DNA of 33,237 nucleotides from Candidatus Cloacimonadota bacterium. GTDB lineage: Bacteria > Cloacimonadota > Cloacimonadia > Cloacimonadales > PWNZ01. The stretch covers positions 1-33,237 of the forward strand of contig PWOA01000046.1 in the NCBI GenBank assembly GCA_003564155.1. Direction: 5' to 3'. Below, piece by piece: positions 1 through 8,637 of the stretch (its first letter is position 1; each line of letters begins with the position of its first letter). The notes under the pieces are model-generated. The model was not told the DNA's origin and did not search any database. It saw only the letters and a list, made by a program, of their open reading frames with translations. A program made the translations under genes and the position numbers.

Positions 1-75
1 TTAAGCAATTCACATTTTATTATATGTCTATTTAGCAGAATACTAATATGCTCTCGTAACCGCTTTATCTTAGAT

Positions 76-107
76 ATCTCTCTGCTTAAACTGGGAAGCA
101 GAGAGAT
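76..107. repeat. 12-bp perfect hairpin
   Basis: ATCTCTCTGCTT at 76-87 is the exact reverse complement of AAGCAGAGAGAT at 96-107, with an 8-nt loop. No T-run follows on either strand, so it is not a typical intrinsic terminator. It may be the end of a transcript entering from the left, but nothing shows that. Confidence 0.65.
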
Positions 108-202
108 TAAGAGATTACACAGTCATAATAGATTGTTGATTTTATCCGGGTGATGAAATATTAACAAGTAGAGTAATTAATATCCGTAATAAATAAGGAG
201 TT

Positions 203-238
203 GCAGCTAGTTAACTAGTATACTAATTAACTAGCTGC
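203..238. repeat. 36-nt near-perfect palindrome
   Basis: Positions 203-238 form a spacer-less palindrome in which 17 of 18 position pairs are complementary (the only mismatch is C215/A226). It begins GCAGCTAGTTAAC and ends GTTAATTAGTTGC-like on the other strand. The inner part is rich in TTAA and CTAG steps. It could extrude as a cruciform, bind a dimeric protein, or be a remnant of a mobile element end. No flanking gene indicates which. Confidence 0.7.
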
Positions 239-262
239 CTAGTAGACTTGTTGAATAAATGT

Positions 263-281
263 CAATGTCTATACGACATTG
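263..281. repeat. 7-bp hairpin
   Basis: CAATGTC at 263-269 pairs perfectly with GACATTG at 275-281 around a 5-nt loop. It lies between the 36-nt palindrome and a GC-rich hairpin. No T-run follows. Confidence 0.5.
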
Positions 282-310
282 TGAAACACATTCGCAACAA
301 GAGTTACTGC

Positions 311-328
311 CCGGGGACAAATCCCCGG
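311..328. repeat. GC-rich 7-bp hairpin with tetraloop
   Basis: CCGGGGA at 311-317 pairs with TCCCCGG at 322-328 around the loop CAAA. It is conspicuously GC-rich for this AT-rich DNA and lies about 90 nt upstream of the broken gene's ATG, so it could be a leader structure. It is not followed by a T-run. Confidence 0.55.
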
Positions 329-417
329 ATAAATCGGAACATTCCCAATGAGTGATCTGATTTGATTAATAATATTAACACCGATATTCTGTCAACTAAA
401 AAATAGAGGAGTTAATT

Positions 418-1506
418 ATGAATACATAAATATTCTAATGATAAGGTTAGTTTTGCTGGCGCCTCTCACCGCCCAGATGAGCGGTAGAGGAACTATTGAA
501 GATCCCTGGTTAGTTAGTAATCAGCTAGAACTAGACAATGTCCGCAACTATCCGGACAGTTCATTTATTCAGGTGAATGATATCTATCTTACCGGGGAAT
601 GAACCCCGATAGATAGTTTTAGTGGAACCAATAATGGCAATTATTATGCCATATACGATTTGACAATCACCGGACATAATTCCAACGTCGATCTTTTTAG
701 TACACAGTTCGGGAATCTGGTCAGAGTTCGGCTGGTGAATGTCCAAGTATATGGTAATGATACAGTCTCTTCCCTTGTTGGAGCTAACAATGTGTTGATC
801 CTATATTCTTCATCCTATGAAGGAGATTATTAACGGAAACAGTAATATCGGCAGTATTGCCAGTATTAATTACGGTACTATTGAATCATCATTTTCTCAT
901 GATGATATATCCGGTTTAGGTGGTTATGAAATAGGTGTAATCTTCCTTTTATATTAACCTGGGAGAAAGGCAACATTGATGAAGATCCGCTTTTCACCGG
1001 AGAGAATGATTTGGGATTGTCTCCCTATTCAGTATCGAGCGAGTCACCGGTACGAGGAGCAGGGACTTTGGATATCCCAGACTTTGAGTTTCCAGAGTAT
1101 GATTTGGCGAGAAACCCGAGAATAGTAGATGGCAAGATTGATATGGGAGCATATCAGTGGCAATAGGATATGGAAGTGAAAGAGAGTGACAAGGTAACTA
1201 AGATACTGAGAGAGGAGGAGTTTAATCTGAGTAACTTTCCTAACCCGGTTACAATCTGCATTCTAATCGGCAGGCAGGACAGACTCGAAGTAGTACGGGA
1301 ACCAATATCAACTTCACTTTTCCGATAATGGGAAGGTGACTATTGAAATCTATAATCTCAAAGGTCAGTTTGTGAAACGGGTCTTTGATGCCTATATCCC
1401 CCAAGGTGAACATAACGTCTTTTGGGATGGCAGGGATGAAAGAGGTCGCTTTGTAGTTACCGGATTCTATATGTATAATCTGCATTTTAATGAGAGGCTA
1501 TCGTGA
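418..1506 (+). pseudogene. degraded GLUG-repeat surface protein with C-terminal sorting domain
   Basis: This is a decayed exported-protein gene. A GAGGA box precedes ATG 418, but that frame stops after two codons. A second ATG at 438 opens a frame with a short hydrophobic start, then GRGTIEDPWLVSN and LDNVRNYPDSSF, typical of the N-terminus of GLUG-repeat proteins. TGA at 600 interrupts it and TAA at 831 ends it. The sense continues in the next frame (832-957) with GSIASINYGTIESSFS, a GLUG-like repeat. It then returns to the first frame (957-1164) with WEKGNIDEDPLF and ARNPRIVDGKIDMGAYQWQ, ending at TAG 1164. Beyond that stop, NLSNFPNPV and, after another shift, KVTIEIYNLKGQFV and NVFWDGRDERG form a FlgD/T9SS-like C-terminal domain that ends at TGA 1504. 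Two internal stops and at least three frameshifts make function very unlikely. The product would have been surface-exposed. Confidence 0.8.
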
Positions 1507-1631
1507 CATACATTCGGACAAACAATGGTATCTTTGTAATTTTTTATTACGTTGAAATAAGGTTGTTATGAATTAGAATACTAACAAGATGATCAGGCGA
1601 ATAAAACCGGTTAGAGTGAGTTTGAGAACAG

Positions 1632-2159
1632 TTAGTAAATCATTAATGATTCTAGATGTCCGTTGCGAAAGTTATGGGTAATTTGTTTCTCAAAATCCAA
1701 TAATTTCTCTTTAATATAAATATTTGGAGAAAATCCCCCTAAACTGCCACTTGAAGAAATAACACGATGACAAGGAACAATAAGAGGATAAGGGTTAGAT
1801 TTACATGCATTTCCTACCGCTCTACAGGCCAAAGGATTTCCAATAATTATTGCAATATCTTTATAGCTTCTAGTTTCTCCATAAGGTATATTGCACAGTG
1901 ATTTCCATACGGATCGATGAAAACCACTGCAATTTTGAAACTCTCTTGATATATGGAATGATCTTCTGTTACCGGCAAAATACTCATCTAACTGTTTTAT
2001 TGTCATTAACAAGTGTTTGTTGTTTGATTCATAATTGTTAATAACCCAATCATCGATAAAAGAGATACATTTTAAGCACTTAGAGTTTGCCATCAATCTT
2101 AAAAAGCCCACAGGTGATTTATAAATGTATATATCGCATCTTTCCATATTATCGGACAT
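1632..2159 (-). CDS. ogt: methylated-DNA--protein-cysteine S-methyltransferase (Ogt/MGMT type)
   Basis: This suicidal DNA-repair protein removes alkyl groups from O6-alkylguanine (and O4-alkylthymine) in the cytoplasm by moving them to its own cysteine. The active-site motif PCHRV is present, with the acceptor Cys at residue 130. It is preceded by the helix-turn-helix region YGETRSYKDIA and the arginine-finger segment CRAVGNACKSNP. The N-terminal ribonuclease-H-like domain (YIYKSPVGFLRLMANS) is also visible. At 175 residues it is a normal length. I chose ATG 2159, which begins 7 nt after the leuS stop. A longer form would need TTG at 2177 and would overlap leuS by 11 nt. No strong Shine-Dalgarno sequence is visible, so translational coupling to leuS is likely. 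No Ada-type regulatory domain is present. Confidence 0.9.
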   Translation of the reverse strand: MSDNMERCDIYIYKSPVGFLRLMANSKCLKCISFIDDWVINNYESNNKHLLMTIKQLDEYFAGNRRSFHISREFQNCSGFHRSVWKSLCNIPYGETRSYKDIAIIIGNPLACRAVGNACKSNPYPLIVPCHRVISSSGSLGGFSPNIYIKEKLLDFEKQITHNFRNGHLESLMIY

Positions 2160-2166
2160 TTTACTT

Positions 2167-4638
2167 TTACACAACAATACTAACTAATTTATTTTTTACT
2201 ACCACTATTTTTTTTACTGTTTTATTTTGTATATATTTTTCCACATTGTCCACTTTGAGAGCTTGTCTCCTGATTTCATCTTCTGTTGTATCGACAGGAA
2301 TAGTCATTTTCCCTCTAACTTTCCCCTTAATTTGAATTACATAAGTAATCTCATCTTTTTTCAAAAAATCGGCTCTATACTGTAATACACCTGCTTCATG
2401 GATCAAATCTTTATGACCTGTCAACTGCCATAGTTCTTCTGCAATATGTGGAGCAAACGGATACAATAGTCTTGGAATAACTAAACATGCTTCTGCAAAA
2501 ACTGCTTGTTCTTGTTTGGTAAGAAGATTTACGTTTTTTATTGCTGTTACGTTATTTAGGTGTTCCATGATTGAAGCTATAGCTGTATTAAAGTGCATGC
2601 GATTTTCGATATCTTCGTATACTTTCTTAATAGTCAAATGAGTAGAATATCGAAGATCGTTTAGTACATCAAAAGATTCTTTAACCGTATTGTTTGCATT
2701 TTTTTTGATTATATCCACATTGTTATTGATGAGACGCCAAACTCTATTTAGAAAACGGAATGCACCCATTACACCTTCATCATTCCATTCAACATCTTTA
2801 TCCGGTGGTGAAGCAAAAAGCATAAATACTCTCACAGTATCAGCTCCGTATCGATCTATCATGTAAAGAGGTTCGACAACATTTCCTTTGGACTTTGACA
2901 TCTTTGCTCCATCCTTAATAACCATCCCTTGAGTCAGTAGCCTTTTAAATGGTTCGTTAGAACTAAGAAGATTCAAATCTCTCAATACTTTATGAATAAA
3001 ACGAGCGTACATCAAATGCATACATGCATGTTCTATGCCTCCAATATATTGATCAACAGGTAACCAATAATCTGCTTTTTCTTTAGAAAAAGGCTTTTGT
3101 TTATTGTGAGAATCAATGAACCGAGCATAATACCAAGAACTATCTACAAATGTATCCATTGTATCTGTTTCTCTTCGTGCATTACCTCTACATTTAGGAC
3201 ATTTAACATTTAACCACTCCTCGGCTGATAAAAGAGGGTTTTGTCTAGTTTTACCGACTTCTATATCAACAGGTAACTCGACGGGCAAATCTTCGTCAGG
3301 AACTAAGACAGAACCACATTTATTACAATGAATTATGGGAATGGGAGTTCCCCAATAGCGTTGTCTGGAAATACCCCAATCTTTTAGTTTGTATGTCACA
3401 GCCTTATTCCCAATTCCTTGTTCTTCCATCCAACTGTTAATTGCTTTCATAGAACTGATGCTATCCATATCATTGAAAGCATCAGAATGAGTAAGAAAAC
3501 CAGATTCAAGATATGCTTCTTTCATCTTATCTACTGTTAAATCTCTTTCCTGATTCTGTATTACTATCTTAATATGAAGGTCATGTTTTTTAGCAAACTC
3601 GAAATCTCTCTGATCATGGGCAGGCACTGCCATTACAGCTCCCGTACCGTATTCGACCAATACATAATTAGTTATCCAAATCGGGATTTTATCTCCATTA
3701 ACCGGATTAATACAATACTTTCCGCTAAAAACTCCCTCCTTGGTGAAATCATCCGTTGTTCTCAGCGAACTATCAGAATTAATTGTTTTTTCACAAAACG
3801 ATTTAACTTTTTGATCAACATTTGATTCTTTTAGCCAATTAATGACAATTGGATGTTCCGGTGGCAATGCTAAGTAAGTACATCCAAATATTGTGTCCGG
3901 ACGTGTTGTGAAAACAGTTATTTTTTTATCTGAATCGATTAGTTTAAAATAAATCTTAGATCCTTCACTCTTCCATATCCAGTTTTTTTGCATTGTAATA
4001 ACTCTTTCCGGCCAACATGAAACATTAGAAAAATCAAGCAATTCCTCTGCGTAATCTGTGATTTTTAGAAACCATTGCTCCATTTCTTTCAAAACAACCT
4101 TTTCATCACAGCGCCAGCAATTACCTTCTAAAACTTGCTCGTTAGCCAAAACAGTTTGACAGTCTGTACACCAATTAAAATGGGCTTTTTTCTTGATCAC
4201 TAAACCTTTTTCATAAAATCTTTTAAAAAGCCATTGGTTCCATTTATAATAATCAGGTCTGGAAGTACTTATTTCATTGCTCCAATCGAGCCCAAAACCT
4301 ACATTATCAAATTGTTTACGCATAGTTTTTATATTATCTTCAGTAGCTAACTGAGGATGTGTATTATTCTGTATAGCAAAATTTTCTGCTGGTAATCCAA
4401 AAGAATCATAACCCATAGGTTGAAATACATTATATCCTTTCATCAAAAAATATCTTGTAATTGCATCAGCTATCGAGTAATTTGATACATGTCCCATATG
4501 CAAAGCACCTGATGAGTAAGGGAACATAGATAAGACATAGTATTTTTTCTTTTCCGGGTTCATTTTAGCTTGCCACAGGTTAACTTCCTGCCATTTTTTT
4601 TGCCACTTGCGTTCGATCTGTTCGAATGGATACTCCAT
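2167..4638 (-). CDS. leuS: leucyl-tRNA synthetase
   Basis: Class Ia aminoacyl-tRNA synthetase that charges tRNA-Leu with leucine in the cytoplasm. The HIGH signature appears as HMGH at residues 47-50 (context YSSGALHMGHVSNYSI) and the KMSKS loop is exact at 579-583. Between them lie a CP1 editing domain with the Thr-rich TTRPDTIFG motif and Cys pairs of zinc-ribbon type (NWCTDCQ, HCNKCG, KCPKC). The MDTFVDSSWYYAR segment is typical of LeuS. The C-terminal domain ends in a region like PVDTTEDEIRRQAL. At 823 residues it has the usual bacterial length. AGGAGGT sits just upstream of ATG 4638. A possible -35 (TTGACC on the minus strand, 4691-4686) lies about 50 nt upstream with no clear -10. ogt follows within 7 nt, so the two probably share a transcript. 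Confidence 0.97.
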   Translation of the reverse strand: MEYPFEQIERKWQKKWQEVNLWQAKMNPEKKKYYVLSMFPYSSGALHMGHVSNYSIADAITRYFLMKGYNVFQPMGYDSFGLPAENFAIQNNTHPQLATEDNIKTMRKQFDNVGFGLDWSNEISTSRPDYYKWNQWLFKRFYEKGLVIKKKAHFNWCTDCQTVLANEQVLEGNCWRCDEKVVLKEMEQWFLKITDYAEELLDFSNVSCWPERVITMQKNWIWKSEGSKIYFKLIDSDKKITVFTTRPDTIFGCTYLALPPEHPIVINWLKESNVDQKVKSFCEKTINSDSSLRTTDDFTKEGVFSGKYCINPVNGDKIPIWITNYVLVEYGTGAVMAVPAHDQRDFEFAKKHDLHIKIVIQNQERDLTVDKMKEAYLESGFLTHSDAFNDMDSISSMKAINSWMEEQGIGNKAVTYKLKDWGISRQRYWGTPIPIIHCNKCGSVLVPDEDLPVELPVDIEVGKTRQNPLLSAEEWLNVKCPKCRGNARRETDTMDTFVDSSWYYARFIDSHNKQKPFSKEKADYWLPVDQYIGGIEHACMHLMYARFIHKVLRDLNLLSSNEPFKRLLTQGMVIKDGAKMSKSKGNVVEPLYMIDRYGADTVRVFMLFASPPDKDVEWNDEGVMGAFRFLNRVWRLINNNVDIIKKNANNTVKESFDVLNDLRYSTHLTIKKVYEDIENRMHFNTAIASIMEHLNNVTAIKNVNLLTKQEQAVFAEACLVIPRLLYPFAPHIAEELWQLTGHKDLIHEAGVLQYRADFLKKDEITYVIQIKGKVRGKMTIPVDTTEDEIRRQALKVDNVEKYIQNKTVKKIVVVKNKLVSIVV

Positions 4639-4939
4639 ATTACCTCCTACGAAATATTGCTACATAATTTTACAACCTTTTCATTGGTCAAATCTTTTCT
4701 TTGCAGATCAGGAAATCCGGTATTATCATTATAATGATTATTAAACAACCGGGTGGTAACATTAACACCATTCTTAAAAAAGAAGGGAAAATCTAAACTC
4801 GGATATACATTCAGTATATTACCGGAACCGTAGAGTCATCTACCTTCACAGCTAATTAACAGATATTTTATTGCTTACAGTCCTTATTAAACGACAAATT
4901 TTCTTGACTATACTATTACTTTTGAAAAGAAGTTTTATT
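4639..4939. other. divergent intergenic region, leuS and exported C25 peptidase
   Basis: This stretch separates two divergently transcribed genes and should hold both promoters. Visible are the leuS Shine-Dalgarno at its left end, a perfect 14-nt palindrome ATCATTATAATGAT at 4725-4738, and ATATAC/GTATAT arms around a 5-nt loop near 4814-4830. TATACT at 4909-4914 could be a -10 box for the right-hand gene, but no good -35 precedes it. No gene is seen. Confidence 0.5.
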
Positions 4940-7900
4940 ATGAAAGTACTAGCACGAATTATCAGCTTACTCATTTTAACAACCACTTATCTATACGGAA
5001 ACCTCAACTTCGTTATTGATGTTGAAGAGCCGGTCTTTAAGAGAAATATGCTAATTTCCGAGTATCCTTTGATGAATAAACCGGGTGAACCTGTTCTGCC
5101 TTTTAAACCTTTACGAATACTTTTACCCCAAGGTAATATAATCACAAATATTACAGTTGATGCTACCCTAACAAGAGAATCGTATCAGGATATCGAGATT
5201 AGGAGTGGGACAAGACAAATACCGGTTTCATTATTTGACAAGCAAAATAGTTATTTACCAAATGAAAATAACTTTATTGTTGAAGGCCTATATCCCAACA
5301 CAACTCATCAAGATATTGGAGTTCACCGAAAAAATGGTTTTGATCTTTTGCTAATAAATCTCTATCCATATCAATATAATATTGATGAATCAGTGTTACA
5401 TCATTATTCTCAGTTTAACATTCACATCCAAACTGAATTTGATGATTCATATCACCGCAAACAAAACAAGTATCTTGTCACTAATAACAAAACAATTAAT
5501 TCCATCAAACAATTAGTTATAAATCCCGAATTAGCTTACAGTTATTATAAAAATTATTTCCCGACTCAAGCAATTCTACCAGCCTTTGAGGATCCATATT
5601 CTTCAATAATTATTACAGCTAAGAGCACAAAGTTTTTTTTTGACGATTACATAAAAAGAAAGAATCTTGCTGGCCTTACAACTACAGTTTTTACAGTCGA
5701 GGACATATATACTTCATATGAAGGGATTGATAACCAAGAAAAAATACGCAATTTCATAATTGATGCTTACCAGACTTACTCCCTCACCGATACGCCTTTG
5801 GAGTTTGTTATTCTTGGTGGAGATGATGTCATCGTTCCTGTCAGAGGATTATATTGTTTTGTAGAAGGATTGTGGAGTGATTATGAAGACGATTCTATAC
5901 CTTCGGATCTTTATTACAGCAACTTAGACGGTAATTGGGATTCAAACGATAATCAAATATATGGAGAGATTGACGATGAGATAGACTGGTTTTCGGAAAT
6001 AGCTGTCGGAAGAATACCGGCTATTGCGGAAAAAAGCTTTAACAACATGCTAAATAAAGGCGAGCATTACGAATCTGCTCCTTCATTCAGTGATGACATA
6101 GCCGTAATGATTGGACAAAAATTAGATGATGTAACCTGGGGTTCGGATTACATAGAAGAGATCATAGACATTATGCCTCAAGACTATAAGTACACAAGGT
6201 ATTATGAAAAAGATGGTACTTATTCACCACCAGATATTTTGCGAGATATACAAAATGGGGTTGGTTTTCTCAATCATTTGGGGCATTCTAACCAAAACAC
6301 GGTTTTTGGAGTTAACTCTGCCAGTGTTAACCAAATGGATAACAAGGAATTTGGTATCGTATACTCACAAGGTTGTTTTACTTGTGCTTTTGATAATACT
6401 ACGACACCCGATTCTGAAGCTATTGGACAAAGATTAGTTAATGCTGAGGGAGGCTTTTTTGCTTTTATCGGAAATACACGTTACGGATGGTATTGGCCGG
6501 AAAGTACCAGAGGAGCATCCCAGCTTTTTCATTTAAGTTTTATCAATGCTTTGTTCGGAGAAAATATTCGTCAAATCGGATATGCTCATAATTATTCGCG
6601 TGAATACCGAGTTAATGAGGCTATAGAAAATAGTTTTCAGGATCATTTATGGAAAAATGGGTTTATGCGTTGGGCATTTTACACTCAAATTCTTTTTGGC
6701 GATCCAACAATATATTTGAGAGGTCCCAATAATGAATTCCCATTTATTGTACCTGTTGATATATCTTATAATGACATATTAGGTGATAACGATGGAATAA
6801 TTAACCCTGGAGAGACCTTTAACCTCTATATAGAAATAGAAAATCAGGAAGACTGGGCTCTTGCAGAGACCATAACCGGCAGACTTTTTATTGACAATGA
6901 GAAAATTACTATTGAACAAGACGAGGTTAATTTCCCAGCATTACTACCTGGGGATAGCGGGAAAAATTTAGAACCGTTTACTATCTCTTTACCGGCATGC
7001 ATAGATTACGGTGAGCTTGATTTTGATTTACAAATCTCTGCTATAACAGAAACTAATAATATATTTGAGAAAGAATTTATTGTATCTGTTCCAATATCCT
7101 TACAACAACAACATTTCCCATGGAAATCCGACACATCAATTAATAGCGCACCGATAATTACTGATTTACCAGGGAAAGATAATCCAGTACTTGTTGTAGC
7201 CGATATTTCCGGCAACATTAACTTCCTTGATTATAAAACTGAAAAAGTTTTACCAAGAATAAATAACACCGGTAGCATGTTAAGGAGTATTTCTAAAGGA
7301 GATATTAACAATAATGGTTCTCCAGAGTTCGTTATGGTTAATAGATCAGGATATATAAAGGCTTATTGTATTGAAGGAGTAGAGATTTTATATTTTCATG
7401 AAGACACTCAATTTTTACAAACTCCTGTACTTGCAGATATTACTGGTGACAATAGATTAGAAGTTCTTACTTTTTCGGTTGATAAAAAACTGTATGCCTT
7501 AGATTACACAGGACGTCTTATTCCCGGATTTCCTATTTCTTTTCCTTTTTCATCTATTGTTGAATTAGCTGCAGGAGATTTTAATAACGATCAAACTTAT
7601 GAGATAGTAGTAGGATTACAAAATGGAGACCTCTATATAATCGATAATTCCGGTAATACTCTTCCTAATTTTCCGGTAAATGTCGGGGGGCAGATTTCTA
7701 CTTCTCCCATAATTTTAGATAATAATCATATAGTTACAGCTACTTCAACAGGAGAAATTTTTGTGATTTCTCCCACAGGTAATATAGTATCAAATTTCGA
7801 ACTATCCGGGAGGATTGTATCGGAACCAATTGCAGCTGATTTTAATAATAATGGTTCTCTTGATATTGTTTGTGTAACAACATCAGGCATTGTCAATTTA

Positions 7901-8575
7901 TTTGATATTTCTGGAAATATGTTCAAAGGATTCCCTGTAGAACTCAATCAAGTGGTAACCCAACCTCCACTCATATCCGATATTAATGGCGACGGGCAAT
8001 TGAATATTTTAGTCGCCACTAACACCGGGGAAATACATGGATTTAATTCCGATGGAACAAAAGCAGATTTACTCCCAGCTCCCCTGCATTATGCTCCATC
8101 ATCTCCTATGTTTATTGCTGATTTGGATGGTGACGGTGACTTAGAAATTGGATTCGGCAGAAGCAATGGAGTGAGTTGTATCGATTACAAAATCCCTTCA
8201 GGAGAGAAAATGCCTTGGTCAGCTTATCGTGGCAATTTCCGACGTACTGGCAACTTTAGTGATAACACGTTAATCATAAACATCCCTGAAATATCTTACA
8301 ATGTATATTTACGACAAAACTATCCTAACCCGTTTAACGATAAAACTACTATTTCCTTAACTATAGATGAACCCCAAAATGTAAAATTAGGTATTTACAA
8401 TATTCAAGGAAGGAAAGTAAGAAAACTCATATACGAAACCATACCTAAAGGCAATACTAAAGTCATTTGGGATGGCCTTGATGACCGGGGAAACACGGTC
8501 AGTTCAGGAGTCTATTTCTACAAAATGGAACTCTCTGATTTTAAAGATGCGAAAAAGATGTTACTGCTCAAATAA
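4940..8575 (+). CDS. exported peptidase C25 (gingipain-like) with FG-GAP-like repeats and C-terminal sorting domain
   Basis: Secreted cysteine peptidase of the gingipain family. An N-terminal signal peptide (residues 1 to about 21, ending near TTTYLYG) is followed by a propeptide-like region to about 220 and a C25 catalytic domain at about 221-595. The expected dyad is visible: His449 in NHLGHSN and Cys479 in SQGCFTC, 30 residues apart, close to the spacing in characterised gingipains. An Ig/CARDB-like domain follows (DNDGIINPGETFNLYIEIEN). Six FG-GAP/VCBS-like repeats occupy about 747-1083, with acidic loops such as DINNNGSPEF, DINGDGQLN and DLDGDGDLE that probably bind calcium. A C-terminal domain from about 1122 holds QNYPNPFND and ends KKMLLLK, the pattern of type IX-like sorting domains. 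I chose ATG 4940 because it gives a clean signal peptide; TTG 4871 would add 23 residues. lepA starts 62 nt downstream with no terminator between. Confidence 0.87.
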   Translation: MKVLARIISLLILTTTYLYGNLNFVIDVEEPVFKRNMLISEYPLMNKPGEPVLPFKPLRILLPQGNIITNITVDATLTRESYQDIEIRSGTRQIPVSLFDKQNSYLPNENNFIVEGLYPNTTHQDIGVHRKNGFDLLLINLYPYQYNIDESVLHHYSQFNIHIQTEFDDSYHRKQNKYLVTNNKTINSIKQLVINPELAYSYYKNYFPTQAILPAFEDPYSSIIITAKSTKFFFDDYIKRKNLAGLTTTVFTVEDIYTSYEGIDNQEKIRNFIIDAYQTYSLTDTPLEFVILGGDDVIVPVRGLYCFVEGLWSDYEDDSIPSDLYYSNLDGNWDSNDNQIYGEIDDEIDWFSEIAVGRIPAIAEKSFNNMLNKGEHYESAPSFSDDIAVMIGQKLDDVTWGSDYIEEIIDIMPQDYKYTRYYEKDGTYSPPDILRDIQNGVGFLNHLGHSNQNTVFGVNSASVNQMDNKEFGIVYSQGCFTCAFDNTTTPDSEAIGQRLVNAEGGFFAFIGNTRYGWYWPESTRGASQLFHLSFINALFGENIRQIGYAHNYSREYRVNEAIENSFQDHLWKNGFMRWAFYTQILFGDPTIYLRGPNNEFPFIVPVDISYNDILGDNDGIINPGETFNLYIEIENQEDWALAETITGRLFIDNEKITIEQDEVNFPALLPGDSGKNLEPFTISLPACIDYGELDFDLQISAITETNNIFEKEFIVSVPISLQQQHFPWKSDTSINSAPIITDLPGKDNPVLVVADISGNINFLDYKTEKVLPRINNTGSMLRSISKGDINNNGSPEFVMVNRSGYIKAYCIEGVEILYFHEDTQFLQTPVLADITGDNRLEVLTFSVDKKLYALDYTGRLIPGFPISFPFSSIVELAAGDFNNDQTYEIVVGLQNGDLYIIDNSGNTLPNFPVNVGGQISTSPIILDNNHIVTATSTGEIFVISPTGNIVSNFELSGRIVSEPIAADFNNNGSLDIVCVTTSGIVNLFDISGNMFKGFPVELNQVVTQPPLISDINGDGQLNILVATNTGEIHGFNSDGTKADLLPAPLHYAPSSPMFIADLDGDGDLEIGFGRSNGVSCIDYKIPSGEKMPWSAYRGNFRRTGNFSDNTLIINIPEISYNVYLRQNYPNPFNDKTTISLTIDEPQNVKLGIYNIQGRKVRKLIYETIPKGNTKVIWDGLDDRGNTVSSGVYFYKMELSDFKDAKKMLLLK

Positions 8576-8637
8576 ATTAGCTAGTATTAACATTTAACCC
8601 ATAGACAAAAGATAATTCATTGATGGAGTAATATTCT

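Larger units (their letters stand above)
1..417. other. non-coding region with hairpins upstream of a broken gene
   Basis: No convincing gene is visible here in either direction. The stretch is AT-rich and holds four compact inverted repeats, listed separately. Its right end carries a GAGGA Shine-Dalgarno-like box at 406-410 just before the ATG at 418 that opens the broken surface-protein gene, so the last part is probably the old leader of that gene. Confidence 0.6.

Noticed and set aside
561-746. Minus-strand open frame of 61 codons opposite the broken surface gene
   Set aside because: No ribosome site, no family resemblance, and the plus strand clearly carries the coding signal of a decayed GLUG-type gene.
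1685-1710. Similarity between the 3' part of ogt and 10495-10513 (TTTCTCAAAA[TC]CCAATAAT)
   Set aside because: Only about 18 of 19 bases in AT-rich DNA. That can arise by chance in 33 kb, and no further ogt-like coding follows in the second place.
4901-4914. CTTGAC shared upstream of the three exported-protein genes (4903, 14932, and minus strand near 14503)
   Set aside because: The element lies at different distances from the starts, and no consistent -10 box follows. A common promoter cannot be claimed.
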